Positions 1 through 9,073 of a DNA stretch of 64,000 nucleotides are shown one piece after another (positions within the stretch are counted from its first letter, which is position 1; each line of letters starts with the position of its first letter). This DNA comes from Prorocentrum cordatum. Taxonomy: Eukaryota; Sar; Dinophyceae; Prorocentrales; Prorocentraceae. The translations under genes and the position numbers were made by a program. The stretch is taken from NCBI GenBank assembly GCA_963575745.1, contig CAUYUJ010006369.1:324945-388944 (forward strand), given 5' to 3'. The notes below the pieces were generated by a model. That model made no database searches and was not told the origin of the DNA. It was given only the letters and a program-made list of their open reading frames with translations.

Positions 1-1005
1 AGAAACCAGCGCCGGATCGAGATATCGGACACGTCCGCTAGGGTCCACTTGGCTGCAGATGCCCTTCGGGTCTTGAGCCATCTAGCCAGTTATTCAGGAA
101 ACATATTGTCAAGAGTAGTGATCGCATGTGATTGCCTACATTCGTTACGCTGCATTTTCGGAGGACCTTGATTGCCCAAAGAATTGTGGTCTTTTGCTGT
201 ATCCGCTGCGGGTTTGACGTGGATTCGACACGGGTTCGGCTCAGATCCGGCGCGGGTTCGACGCTTAGTCACCGCATATTCGGCGCTCGACATGGATTGG
301 ACGCAAGCAGCGGCGCAGTGGGACAGGCAAAGCCTCCGAAGATGCAACACAACCGACGCGGGCAAGTTTCCGAGACGGAGCCCGCACGCGATGAGAGCAG
401 AGCCGGCGCTGTCGCGGCAGCAGCCCGCCGTGCGGATTGCGGGCGAGCGGGCGTTTCTGCGCAGTTCCGTCGCGCTGTCGGTCAGCATTGGGCGCACGAA
501 GCGGGCATTCGACCACAGCAATCATGAGCCCTGGCCAATCAGGGGGCGGCGGGGGTATGAGAGTGCAATGTCAAGCGAACCTCGACTTCAGCAATCTTCT
601 GGCTTGTCCACTGGTTTCCGAAGCCTTTCCAGAGGAAGCGTGTCCTTTTTAATGCAGTTGTGCGTGCATGATTGGCTGTGTGGTTTGGGCATCACCCGCG
701 CACACGTGTCCTATACGGTGTGCCTGTGTGCGCCCTAGGTGCGACGAGCGCGCGCACGTTGCGACATCTTACTGTATATGTTCGGTGGCGGGCGCTTTCT
801 GGCCTTCCATAACTAGTTCCGGAGTCTCGGTGGCCCACGTTGACGGATTGCGCGGTTGCCGTCGGCCGGCGAACGAACAATTTTTGTTTGACGTTTCGCG
901 TATCCGCGTTGGCCCATCCAGCAGATCGTCAGGCGGGTTGCCTTGATCGGGGAAGGGTAGGGGCATGCAGTGCAGCAGCCGCTTTAGAAATATTTTATCG
1001 GAGGT
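1..1005. other. Intergenic, no gene recognised
   Basis: I see no coding signal here. Overlapping open frames on both strands lack domain-like composition. Positions about 735-810 (the GCGACGAGCGCGCGCAC and GGCGGGCGCTTTCTGGCC segments) resemble 23160-23295 and 61200-61350, so this part is a copy of a dispersed repeat. Confidence 0.5.
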
Positions 1006-1335
1006 TTCTTGGAGCCATATCTGGGCTTTCTGGGGCTCTCTTCGGGTTTTCTTGGGGGGTCTTGGGGCCCTCTTGGGTCTCTTCGGAGGGGGGGCTCTTG
1101 AGGCAATTTTGGGCACGCTGCTCAGAAAGAGCGACGCAATACATCCAGGTCCGCGGTCGGGGTTCCTAGACTGACGTTTTAGAAATGTGTTTGGGCGTTT
1201 TTGGGGCGCCCTGGAGCGCCCCTGACCTCTTGAGGCCCTCTTGGGCCCCTCTGGAGGTCTCTTGGGCCGTCTGTGGGCCATCGCTTCAGGGGCCGATCGG
1301 AAGCGAAAAGGCGAGAAAGCCAAGCGGATTGATAA
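1006..1335. repeat. CCTCTTGGGG minisatellite with spacer
   Basis: Degenerate 10-12 bp units of the type GGCCTCTTGGGG run through this stretch. They end in a spacer (GAAGCGAAAAGGCGAGAAAGCC) like those at about 39605 and 40785. The same minisatellite recurs in both orientations near 16.3, 28.5, 31.8, 35.7, 39.4, 40.4, 42.4, 46.0 and 47.4 kb. Confidence 0.7.
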
Positions 1336-1377
1336 CCATTCGGTTTTCCAGCCAGTTTGGCCTCTTGTGCTCGGCAA

Positions 1378-2030
1378 GCCCCGGGCGCGGCCGCGTGGCT
1401 GCAGGCGCCGCCCTGCGAGGCCACCGGCACCGCCTTCCCGCACGGCCTCGTGCACGTCGGCTTGCAGAGGGCGGCTGCGAGTCCACCTCCTGCAAGAGGT
1501 GTGTTTCTGCCAAACCTGTGGCGAGGTGATGGACGTCTTCTGCGACCACGCCCCCATGGTATGCGCTTGCCGCGGCGACCGGACCAAACGCCACAACGCC
1601 GGCCCTGCGCAACCAGGCCTTTTTCGACGCCCTGGCCGCAGGCCACGCCACGGCGGAGTTGGAGCGCCCGGGGCTGCCACCCCCGCGCCCCGACGGGGAG
1701 GCCACCCCCAGGGGCGAGCAGGGCGGGCCCCAGGTGGGCGACAACGGCCGCCGCCCCGCCGACATCTACCTGCCACGATGGCGCAACGGCAAGGTGGCCG
1801 CCTGGGAGTTTGCCTCCACGTCCGGGTTGCGCGCCGATCTCCTCGCCGCTTCGGCCGCCTCATCGAGCGCGCCGGCGGACAGGCACAGGCACGAGGAGTT
1901 CAAAAGGCTGCATTCGGACGCCCCCGCGGCCTCCATCGCACCCAGCCCTGCCCCCTGGGCACCAACCGCTGCAGGAGGAGCGGGAAGTTTGCACAGGAAT
2001 GTCCAGCTCGCACGGAGCTTCATCTGAGAG
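1378..2030 (+). pseudogene. LINE-type retrotransposon C-terminal fragment
   Basis: Three consecutive frames together give one protein-like segment. The first reads GAAAWLQAPPCEATGTAF (from about 1390). The second reads a Cys/His cluster, CFCQTCGEVMDVFCDHA followed by CACRGDRTKRHN (about 1503-1600). The third reads ALRNQAFFDALAAGHATAEL and then RRPADIYLPRWRNGKVAAWE and SGLRADLLAASA (about 1605-1870). The GDHA/C..GGDRT.RHN cluster followed by RPADIYLPRW is, from my knowledge of the family, the usual end of LINE-like polyproteins in dinoflagellates, downstream of the reverse transcriptase. No RT core is present and at least two frameshifts separate the pieces, so this is a dead 3' fragment. I infer the family from motif recall, not an alignment. 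Confidence 0.65.
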
Positions 2031-2402
2031 CGCTCGAGAAGTGTCGAGCCTCTGGCCAGACGAGGTTGGCCAAGGAAGTGCACCTAGTCAGGCAACCGGG
2101 CGGGCTGTCGCGCAGCGCCTCTTGATGTCCAGCCCAATACCCTCGAACCCGACGGCCCACCTCCAGCGCGCAGGCCAGGGCCCGAGGTTGGCCGGTTCGT
2201 TGGCTGACGGGTTCCGAAGCCGGCCGGGTCGGCACCGGGAGCCTTGAGACGGGCATCCACGCAAGCGGGGGTCAGCTGTAGAGCGCCGGACCTCAGAGGA
2301 GGAAAAGGTAACCGCATGTTCCGGCCAAGACAGTGTTGGTCAGGGGGGGCGAACTTCATTCTCGCCAGGGGAAGTATAGATCGTAAGTCGTGTATGTTAA
2401 TC
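2031..2402. other. Intergenic, nothing recognised
   Basis: No domain-like reading frame or clear repeat was seen between the LINE relic and the TCA microsatellite. Confidence 0.5.
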
Positions 2403-2429
2403 ATGGCTATTACGATCACCGTCGTAGTC

Positions 2430-2521
2430 ATCATCCTCAGCACCAGCACCATCATCTTCATCATCATCAGCATCATAATCATCTTCATCATCGTCAGCAT
2501 CATCATCATCAGCAGCATTCG

Positions 2522-2571
<50 letters not shown>

Positions 2572-2582
2572 GCATCATCATG
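2430..2582. repeat. (TCA)n microsatellite
   Basis: Imperfect then near-perfect CATCATCAT repeats. They generate poly-His, poly-Ile and poly-Met open frames that are not genes. Confidence 0.95.
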
Positions 2583-2674
2583 CTGCCACCTGCCGGGGAA
2601 ACATTATTTTCCTGCCGTAACCCCAATTTTTCTTATCCCTACAATATGATTCTCTGGGGCTTCGGGCTACACTC

Positions 2675-2818
2675 CGTTCCCCCATGCCTCGCTTTCGCCT
2701 TGGCCAGCCTCCTGGGAGGCCTTCGTCGTCACCGTTGTATTCGCTTCGAAATCCTCGTCAGAACGCACCCCAGGAGAGGTCTTGGGAGTGGCGCTGTTGG
2801 TACCTTGTGGCTTCCCCC
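2675..2818. repeat. Short dispersed repeat, GGTACC-ended family, copy 1
   Basis: Shares a core (TTCGCYTCGAAATCCTSGTCA and GAACGCACCCCAGGAGAGG) with 21072-21195 and 28165-28300. Copy 3 has recognisable inverted ends (GGTACCCATACCGCTA at left, TAGCGGTATCGGTAA at right). This copy keeps the right end (GGCGCTGTTGGTACC). MITE-like by size and ends. Confidence 0.6.
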
Positions 2819-2825
2819 GACGGGG

Positions 2826-2945
2826 GTCAGTCAGAGCGCCGGATCTTGCAGCATCTTGCAGAGCCAGGGTTGCGCTGACCCTGGCCAGCGCGCAGGATTC
2901 TGCGAGATCGTGCAGGTTTTTGCCAGATCCTGCAAGGCCTTATTG
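2826..2945. repeat. Dispersed repeat rich in GATCTTGCAG, copy 1
   Basis: The block GACGGGGGTCAGTCAGAGCG plus repeated GGATCTTGCAGCATCTTGCAG units recurs at 17965-18110 and 20013-20085. Function unknown. Confidence 0.6.
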
Positions 2946-3003
2946 AATTGGGCTTATACGCTGGCCGGGGTCAGTGCGCCCCCCCGATGGAAGCCAGCGT
3001 TAA

Positions 3004-3119
3004 TTCGGGCCTGTCCGTCTACAGGAAGAAGATTCAAACATAGCCAAAAAATTGTCAGGGGACGATTTTTCAGTATGTTTAACCATGTGGTGGTATTTTT
3101 TGAGAATTATGCCCGACCT
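3004..3119 (+). mobile_element. MITE family A, copy 1 (internally shortened)
   Basis: Left end TTCGGGCCTGTCCGTCTACAGG and internal GATTCAAACATAG plus TTGTCAGGGGACGATTTTT match five or six other copies in the window. The right end ATGCCCGACC is the inverted complement of the left end. The left flank ends in TA. The copy is about 116 bp against about 150 bp for the others. Confidence 0.75.
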
Positions 3120-3705
3120 CAAGTCAGCGTGGTCCAGAGCTGGCCGGATCCGACGGTCGGAACGATCGAAGTGGGTACGACAATAATGGGTACGAATGCC
3201 GACAGCATGTTTTGTTCATTCTGAGCACGGGTCTTTGTCGGCGTCGCCGCGGACGGTGTCCATCTGAGACACGCCCGCCTGCCCAACAGCCCGTTTGGAC
3301 TACATTGGTTGTTGGACATCGTACCATCGAGAACGAAAAAGCCCCTAATGTTGATAACGCGATGAAGACGTTTTAGACGTTTTCGTTGTTGATGCCCCCG
3401 TCTTCGCATTAGGGATAATAGATTTGGGCGGTTCGGTGCGGTACATCTGCAGAATAAAACCCAATCCGTAGTGTTTTTGGGCCTCTTAACTGAGGCCTTC
3501 TCCTAAAGGGTTCGGGGTCTTTTCTTGGTTTATCATCGTACCCCTGTTTACCGTGCCCATCTGGGGCGTTTAAAGGGGGAGCCGGTTCTATGCCCCCCGC
3601 TCCTGCCTGGAGAGCCTACCCCGCCCCCCGCCGACGCGATGAGCCGCGAGGCATCGCCGAGGTTCATTCGATGCTTCTCCCCTTTGGTCAGCCTTCCGTA
3701 TCGAT
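3120..3705. other. Intergenic, nothing recognised
   Basis: No credible ORF or repeat between two MITE copies. Confidence 0.5.
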
Positions 3706-3859
3706 AAGTCGGGCATGTTCTTCTACAGGAGGAATATTCAAACATAGGCAAACAACAGTCGTGGGACGAAGTTTCTATAGTTTGAGATTTGTTCTGGGTA
3801 GTTGTTGACTATTTGCTTATCAGTCTTCGAACATCCACCTGTAGGGGGACAGCCCCCCC
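3706..3859 (+). mobile_element. MITE family A, copy 2
   Basis: Begins AAGTCGGGCATGTTCTTCTA and continues CAGGAGGAATATTCAAACATAG. It ends with TCGAACATCCACCTGTAGGG and a degraded right terminus. Same orientation and spacing as the other copies. Confidence 0.75.
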
Positions 3860-3998
3860 TGTCGTTGCCCCTCGCGCCTCCGCCTCCTTCCCCCTCTTGT
3901 GCTGGGGGCGGAGGTGCAAGGCGCAGCGGAGGTGGTGGGCGAGAGAGCGGATTGGGGTGGAGGGGGGGGCGGAGTGGAGCAGAGTGAGCCGGGGGATG

Positions 3999-4155
3999 GG
4001 GGCCAAGGGGCAGACACACACAAACATCCCAAACTTCCCAATATTTTCCCATCTTTTCTGGGATTCCGTCTTCCCCTCCCACTTCCCATGTTTTCCTATG
4101 TTTCTCTGGGGGGCCACGATTCCTTGCGTCCGTGTGTGATTGCCCCCCTCCTGAG
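3999..4155 (-). repeat. Dispersed repeat family C (CACAGACACAAT...), copy 1
   Basis: The reverse complement of this block resembles 20405-20560, 37692-37850 and 44385-44505. All carry ACACACAGACACAA, AAAATATGGGA..., GGAAGTGGG and a final TGTGTGT..TGTGTCCC. The ends are similar inverted GTGTGT/ACACAC tracts. No ORF. Confidence 0.6.
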
Positions 4156-4296
4156 TGTATTGCGCTCGAGAATTGTAGCCAGGCGACAATCCAGCATTAC
4201 ATCTGCGCACCAAACTGTCTTGCATGCCCCCAGGCTAAATCCATTGCTACTGCAGCCTCACTACAGAAAAAGAAAACACACACACAAGCACAAACT

Positions 4297-4548
4297 TGTG
4301 GCGCTCCGCGTGGATTTCTTGGATTCGCGCTGGACCCCCCTCCGGCGCGCCAGGGGCGGCGCCGGAGGCGCTGTTAGAGGAGAGTGGAGTGATCTCCGAG
4401 AGCGTCAGGGATCCAACTGGTTGTCCTCACTTGGGTCCCCTCCCACAGGGTTCGGGGTCTTCCTCTCGCTGATCGTAGACGTGTCCTGGGCGCCAGGGGG
4501 GGGTCCAGCTCAGTTCCAAGACATCCGCGCAGACCGTCAAACGTTTCT
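4297..4548. repeat. Palindromic GC-rich element, family B, copy 1
   Basis: Left arm GGCGCTCCGCGTGGATTTCT then TGGATTCGCGCTGGACCCCC. Right arm GGGGGGGTCCAGCTCAGTTC then CAAGACATCCGCGCAGACCG. The arms are imperfect inverted complements around a GGGGCGGCGCCGG core that carries extra sequence. Four more copies lie at 60584-63852. Confidence 0.65.
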
Positions 4549-4954
4549 GTTTAAGCCGTTCCTTGTTCCTCTCCAGCAGCCGCCAACACCGTGGCAGAAC
4601 CAACACAGATCGGCTTCCATGTCCTGGGGCTTCGACGTCGAGTTTGTGTTCACGGCCTCCTGGTGAAGATTTTCAGCAGCTTCCCGTCGCGTTTTCCTTC
4701 AGGACATGCTTGCGTCGTGTTCAATATCGGGGCAGGATGTTTCCGCCGTTTTCGGCCTGGGGGGGCCCTTGGCGGGCCCCAGGGCCGTCAAGAACGGCTC
4801 GGGATGAAAAAACAGTCCCGGGGAGGTGGTCGAGATGTTTGGGGCCTGTGTCTCGAAACATCGGCACGCTGGATGTTTGGGTCCAGGTGAGGAGGTTAGG
4901 GGAAGAGGACGAACCAGGCGAGGAAGACGAACCAGGAACCACGAAAATAAAGTT

Positions 4955-5105
4955 AAGTCAGGCAGGTCCCAGGAGGAATGTTCAAAGATAGTCAGAAAAT
5001 AGTCAGGGGAGTATTTTTGTTTGTATGTTTGACCGTTTGGGGATGTTCTTTTATTCTTTGTCATTTTTCATCCAAAATCCCCATTTAGGAGGACACGCCT
5101 GACCT
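4955..5105 (+). mobile_element. MITE family A, copy 3
   Basis: Left AAGTCAGGCAGGTCCCAGGA, right TTTAGGAGGACACGCCTGAC, 151 bp, flanked by TA on both sides (TTA|AGTCAGG ... CCTGACC|TAC). Internal ATTTTTCATCCAAAATCCCC matches the other copies. Confidence 0.8.
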
Positions 5106-5339
5106 ACAAATAAAGGGTTCCGCGGCCCAGGGGAGCTGCCCTGGGGGGCCCGGGGGGAAAGTGCAGGGCTCCGCGTTCTCGTCGCATGGCGCTCGCCTGC
5201 CGACACACCCGTTTTTGGCCGGCGCTGGGAAAGGCCGCCTGCGCGCGGCGTGTGGCGGCGAAGCTGTCCCACGCCAGAGGCCTTCTCCCCGCGTTCCCCC
5301 TCCGCGGTCGCCCTCCTCCTTTCGGCGGCGAGCGAGGGG

Positions 5340-5490
5340 GAAAGTGAGAAGCAGAAGGCCTTCTCAGAAGGCGTCTGGGCTTCTCAGAAGCCCTCGCGCC
5401 TTCTGAGAGGGTTTCTCGCGTCTTCGGTGAAGGCTTAGAAAACTTCTCAGAAGGAAGGGGACGTCCGCGCCTTCTGAGAAGACCCGCCCC
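5340..5490. repeat. CTTCTGAGAAGG palindromic mini-repeats
   Basis: At least six copies of the self-complementary motif CCTTCTCAGAAGG or its degenerate forms occur in 150 bp (for example 5358, 5379, 5398, 5446, 5470). Strong cruciform potential; no ORF. Confidence 0.75.
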
Positions 5491-5867
5491 GTCTCACTTC
5501 CCCCCCTCGCTCGCCGCCGATCTTTCCCTAGTTACATAGTTTGCCATTGTCCCTGCGCAGCCTTCCGGCTTGCCGAACGCTTTGGCGATCGCCCTTGTGG
5601 TTGACCAAAGAAGTGGCCCTCGCAACGACAGGATCGGGGCAACGTCAGACTCGAGTGCGCCGGAACCCGGGCTTGCCGACGCTTTGTGACGGGTCCGTCC
5701 TGGACCTGGATTTGACTGTCCAGATTTCGGGAGTTGTTTGCACCTGGAGCTCGCGCCAAATATAATTTTCTTGACGGCCCCGTCGTGCCAGCCCCCCAGT
5801 CCCAAGAACCAGAGCTACATCTCCGCGAGAGGAGCGTCGGGGAAGGAGAAGCGACACCACCGCCAGC

Positions 5868-6024
5868 AGGGATGATGAGCCTGTTTTCTACCACCACCAC
5901 CATAAGTTGGAGGGGGAAGGAGGAGGAGGACGAAGAGAAGGAGGAGGAGGAGGAGGAGGAAGAGGACCCCCCCCGCCAACTTATGGTGGTGGTGGCGGAA
6001 GACACGCCCATCAGGGGAGGCCAC
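5868..6024. repeat. Foldback element F, copy 1
   Basis: Arms GCCTGTTTTCTACCACCACC and ACCATAAGTTGGAGGGGG face CCCCCCCGCCAACTTATGGT and GGTGGTGGCGGAAGACACGC in inverted orientation. A GGA-rich loop lies between them. A second copy with the same arms and loop type is at 21195-21360. Confidence 0.75.
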
Positions 6025-6215
6025 CTCCAGCGAGGGGGTCCGCGATGTCTCCCCGAGCTGAGGTTCGGGGAAGTCTCGAACTAGGGGGGGTACCGCACCA
6101 CCAGGGGGATGTCCCTGGCTCTTCCTGCTGCTGTTCCCTGGTGGTGGCGGTGCCGCTGTTCCGTGTCCCGGGGGGGGTCGGCTTGTTCTTCGTCGTGCAG
6201 TTGGACAGTTAGCGT

Positions 6216-6364
6216 CAAGCCGGGCCTGTCCTTCTACAGGAGGAGTATTGATTCAAATGTTGCAAAATAGTCTGGGGACGATTTGTTCTGTGTTTGGCAA
6301 TGTGTGAATCGTCTTTACTATTTGTAAATGTTCGTCCAAAATCCACCTGTAGGAGGGCATACCT
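6216..6364 (+). mobile_element. MITE family A, copy 4
   Basis: Left AGCCGGGCCTGTCCTTCTACAGG, right CACCTGTAGGAGGGCATACC, 149 bp, inverted ends of about 24 bp. The internal AAAATAGTCTGGGGACGATT is shared with the family. The right flank is TA. Confidence 0.8.
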
Positions 6365-7253
6365 ACAGTTCGTGTGCCGAGCGCCCCATGGCTGCCAGAA
6401 CGCGCGGGCGCTCGCCTCTGCCGCGCTGCGACGAGAGATCAGTTCCTGGAGGGTCGGCCTGTGCCTCCCCACCCCGCAGTCGGACAGAGGTGTAATCGTG
6501 GTCGGTCCGGGGAGGGCACCCTCGCGCTCTTCGTGCTTGTTGGGCGTTGGACGGTCCGTCCGGCCCTCTTTCGGCCGCGCCCTCCCCCCGCTCCTCGTCC
6601 TGCGTGGTGGCACAAGTCGCTCTAGCGGCATCCCCGTTTCGGCATCCCATCGCCAGCGCAGACGGCCCCTGCCGAGCCGCCGACGCAAAAGGTTTGTTTG
6701 GCGCTCGTGTGCACCCCGGGGAGGGTACAGGGAGGCTGACAAGAGTGGCTGGGGAAAGCCCTTCCGCTGTGTGCACCTCTGGCCAGTTTTCCTTCAAGTT
6801 GTCCAGCCCTGGCGACCTCATCCCAACTTCCTTGTGCTAGTCGCAGCCCCTGCTGATTCTCCCGACCCTGGCCACTTCCACTTTGACGGAACGTCCACCT
6901 TCCCCTTTGGCCAGCTTCCTTATACCCGTGGATGTCTTGTTTGTCTTGGCCAGCAGAGCGGTTCGCATCCCCCGCCTCCTCCTCCCGGCCGCGCCCACAC
7001 CCCCCTTCCCCCTCGTGCATGGTAGCACTATTTCGCTATATCGGCATCCCCGTTTGGGCCTCTCCGCTAGCGCAGCCTTCCCTTGCCTCGCCGCCGACGG
7101 TCGCCGACGCAAGCAGTTCTGGAGGGATGCTGTGCCTGCCTGGGTCCGACTGCCCCCCCCCGCGCGCGCTTCGCGCCCCTGGGCAGGTGCGGTGCCTGCC
7201 CCCGCGCCGCGCGTCCCCGCTGGCGGCGGCGTGGGAGGTCTCGGGGGGGGGGG
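6365..7253. other. Intergenic, nothing recognised
   Basis: Overlapping GC-rich frames on both strands, no domain-like composition and no homologous copy seen elsewhere in the window. Confidence 0.5.
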
Positions 7254-7472
7254 GCTCCTCCTCCTCCTCCTCCTCCCCCTCCTCCTCCTCCCCCTCCTCA
7301 CCTCCTCCTCCTCCTCCTCCTCCTCCTCCTCCTCCTCCTCCTCCTCCTCCTTCTCTCCCTCCTCCTCCTCCTCCTCCCCCTCCTCCTCCCCCTCCTCCTC
7401 CTCCTCCTCCTCCTCCTCCTCCTCCTCCTCCTCCTTCTCCTCCTCCTCCTCCTCCTCCTCCCCCTCCCCGTC
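7254..7472. repeat. (CTC)n microsatellite
   Basis: About 220 bp of CTC/TCC repeats with occasional CCCTCC and TTCTCC interruptions. Confidence 0.95.
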
Positions 7473-7574
7473 GCACCCCGAGGCCTGTCGAAAGGGCGTG
7501 CCGTTCGTTGGACCTGAGTAGGCCCCGAAGTTTGACCATCGGCAACCGTTTCACACATTGAGGGCGGGTGGTTT

Positions 7575-7815
7575 TCAGCTTGTGGCTCTCGCCCCAGCGC
7601 CGCGCACATGTTCAAAGGCCGATTTTTCAAAATGCGGCTCTCGCCTTGGCGCCGCGCACTTGCGTTTTAAATTTTTGCAGCATTGTCAAGGATTGAGGAC
7701 GGCTGGTTTTCAACGTGTGGTTCTCGTGTCAGCGCCGCGCACACTCGTCTTAACAGTTACAAGAACTTCACCTCAAGCATGTGGGTGGCATTCGCCTCAG
7801 CGCCGCGCACATTCG
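7575..7815. repeat. Four spaced copies of a GCGCCGCGCAC motif
   Basis: The phrase TGTGGCTCTCGCCCCAGCGCCGCGCAC recurs with changes at about 7580, 7633, 7718 and 7785. Spacing is 50-85 bp, so this is an irregular degenerate tandem repeat. Confidence 0.6.
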
Positions 7816-8154
7816 CCTCACATATTTGCACGAGCTTCAGTTCCTATGGCCAACGTTCCAGAAATTGTGTTTTGGAAGGGTTGCGGATTGTGAGGGCGCA
7901 GCAGATGTGTGGATTCGCGGTGTTGAAGTCCCAGGCACGGTGCTGTGGGCACGATTCAGGATCGTCAAGACGCAATAGTCAAGTTGATCCGTGGTATGGT
8001 GTTTGGGCGTGTTTCAGGGTCTTCAAACGGCTGTCTCCCAACGAGGCAGTCCCAGCAGTGGACATGAACCCTCGCAGGGGCCTATGAAGAGGGAGCTCGG
8101 AGGGAGTTTTGTCTTTTCTGTTCAAAATCGTTGATGATTCTAGGAGTTACACTG

Positions 8155-8300
8155 ATCCTCCTCCTGCTCTTGCTGCTACGCCTGCTCCTCCTCTTCCTCC
8201 TCCTCCTGCTCCTCCTCCTCCTCCTCATCCTTTTCGTCCTCCTGATCCTCCTCCTCGTCCTCCTGCTCCTGTTCTTCCTCCTCCTGCTCCTGGAAAGCTC
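8155..8300. repeat. CTC/CTG-rich microsatellite
   Basis: Imperfect CTCCTCCTGCTCC repeats that open long artificial Leu/Pro/Arg frames. Confidence 0.9.
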
Positions 8301-8547
8301 CTCTTCTTCCTCCTCAAAGCTCCGAGACGCGTGGGCGGCGTGCACACCCATCGAGTAGGGGATCGACTACAAAGCTGATGTACCCCACGATTCATTTTTT
8401 CTCCGAGTCGACGGACAAACACTCAGGATCTTCTGCATATTCTCGAACATGTTACGCTTTCTCCGACAGTTCAACGAGGACATCAATGTTGGAATATATC
8501 TTTGCAGATGTAGCATGTTCGCAGATCTGCAAAACATGTAAGCATAT

Positions 8548-8633
8548 GGCAGATTTCACATCGTGAAGCGAGGAAGGAGCGAGCAGGCGGCCGCACGCGG
8601 GTTTCACCGCGGCCGACTGGCTCAAGGCTCCGA
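8548..8633 (+). repeat. Split direct repeat A1
   Basis: 86 bp starting GGCAGATTTCACATCGTGAA and ending AAGGCTCCGA. It matches A2 at 15294-15379 at about 80 of 86 positions by eye. It marks the element's left end. Confidence 0.85.
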
Positions 8634-8654
8634 GGCCCCACGGGCTTCTGCGGC

Positions 8655-9071
8655 ATGGTGCGCATGGACCCGGCGGCCTGGCTGTTGCAGGAGGCGGCCA
8701 GGGGCTTCGCTGCGGGCGCGGCGGCGTGGGGCGCGGCCTGGGGCGCGCAGTGCCCAGCGGCCCCGCCTTGCCCGGCTTGCTCCTGCCAGTGCGAGCCGCG
8801 CCTGGTCTGCCCCGGAGGCAGCCACGCCGAAGCGGCCGCGCCAGGCGCGGCGGTGGTGGCCGGCGTCTGGCTGATCAGCCTAGCCGCCGCGGTGGTGGGC
8901 ACCTGGGGTTGCTCGCGGCGCTTCGCGGTGGCACCGGCCCCGCCCGCGGCGGTAGCCGCAGCGCGCGCCCCGCCGGCGCTGCCAGCGCCCGCTCCGCCTT
9001 CGTCCCTGCCTGAGGTCGCGGCGGCCCAGGTGGCGGCGCTTCGGGCTTCTAAGACCCAGCTTACGCGCTGA
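8655..9071 (+). CDS. Small Cys-rich membrane protein ORF of the PAT-like element
   Basis: 138 aa from ATG 8655 (a second in-frame ATG is at 8664). The N-terminal part is Ala/Trp-rich. A cysteine cluster (C33, C39, C42, C44, C46, C52) is followed by one hydrophobic segment at residues 65-86 (VVAGVWLISLAAAVVGTWGC), then a Pro/Ala-rich tail. The ORF is intact and ends two bases before the ATG of the gag-like ORF (TGA GG ATG), so the two could be translated together. I recall similar short ORFs (Cys cluster plus one membrane helix) ahead of the capsid-like ORF in other dinoflagellate retroelements. The function is unknown; membrane anchoring is inference from hydrophobicity only. Confidence 0.6.
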   Translation: MVRMDPAAWLLQEAARGFAAGAAAWGAAWGAQCPAAPPCPACSCQCEPRLVCPGGSHAEAAAPGAAVVAGVWLISLAAAVVGTWGCSRRFAVAPAPPAAVAAARAPPALPAPAPPSSLPEVAAAQVAALRASKTQLTR

Positions 9072-9073
9072 GG

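Noticed and set aside
769-1863. 364-aa minus-strand ORF
   Set aside because: It is antisense to the LINE C-terminal relic and the minisatellite. Arg/Pro-rich low complexity typical of a GC-rich antisense frame.
8607-8626. CCGCGGCCGACTGGCTCAAG in repeat A1 as a spliced-leader relic
   Set aside because: It shares the 3' GGCTCAAG with the SL, but the centre differs and A2 has TTGCTAAAG at the same place. The match is too weak to separate from chance.
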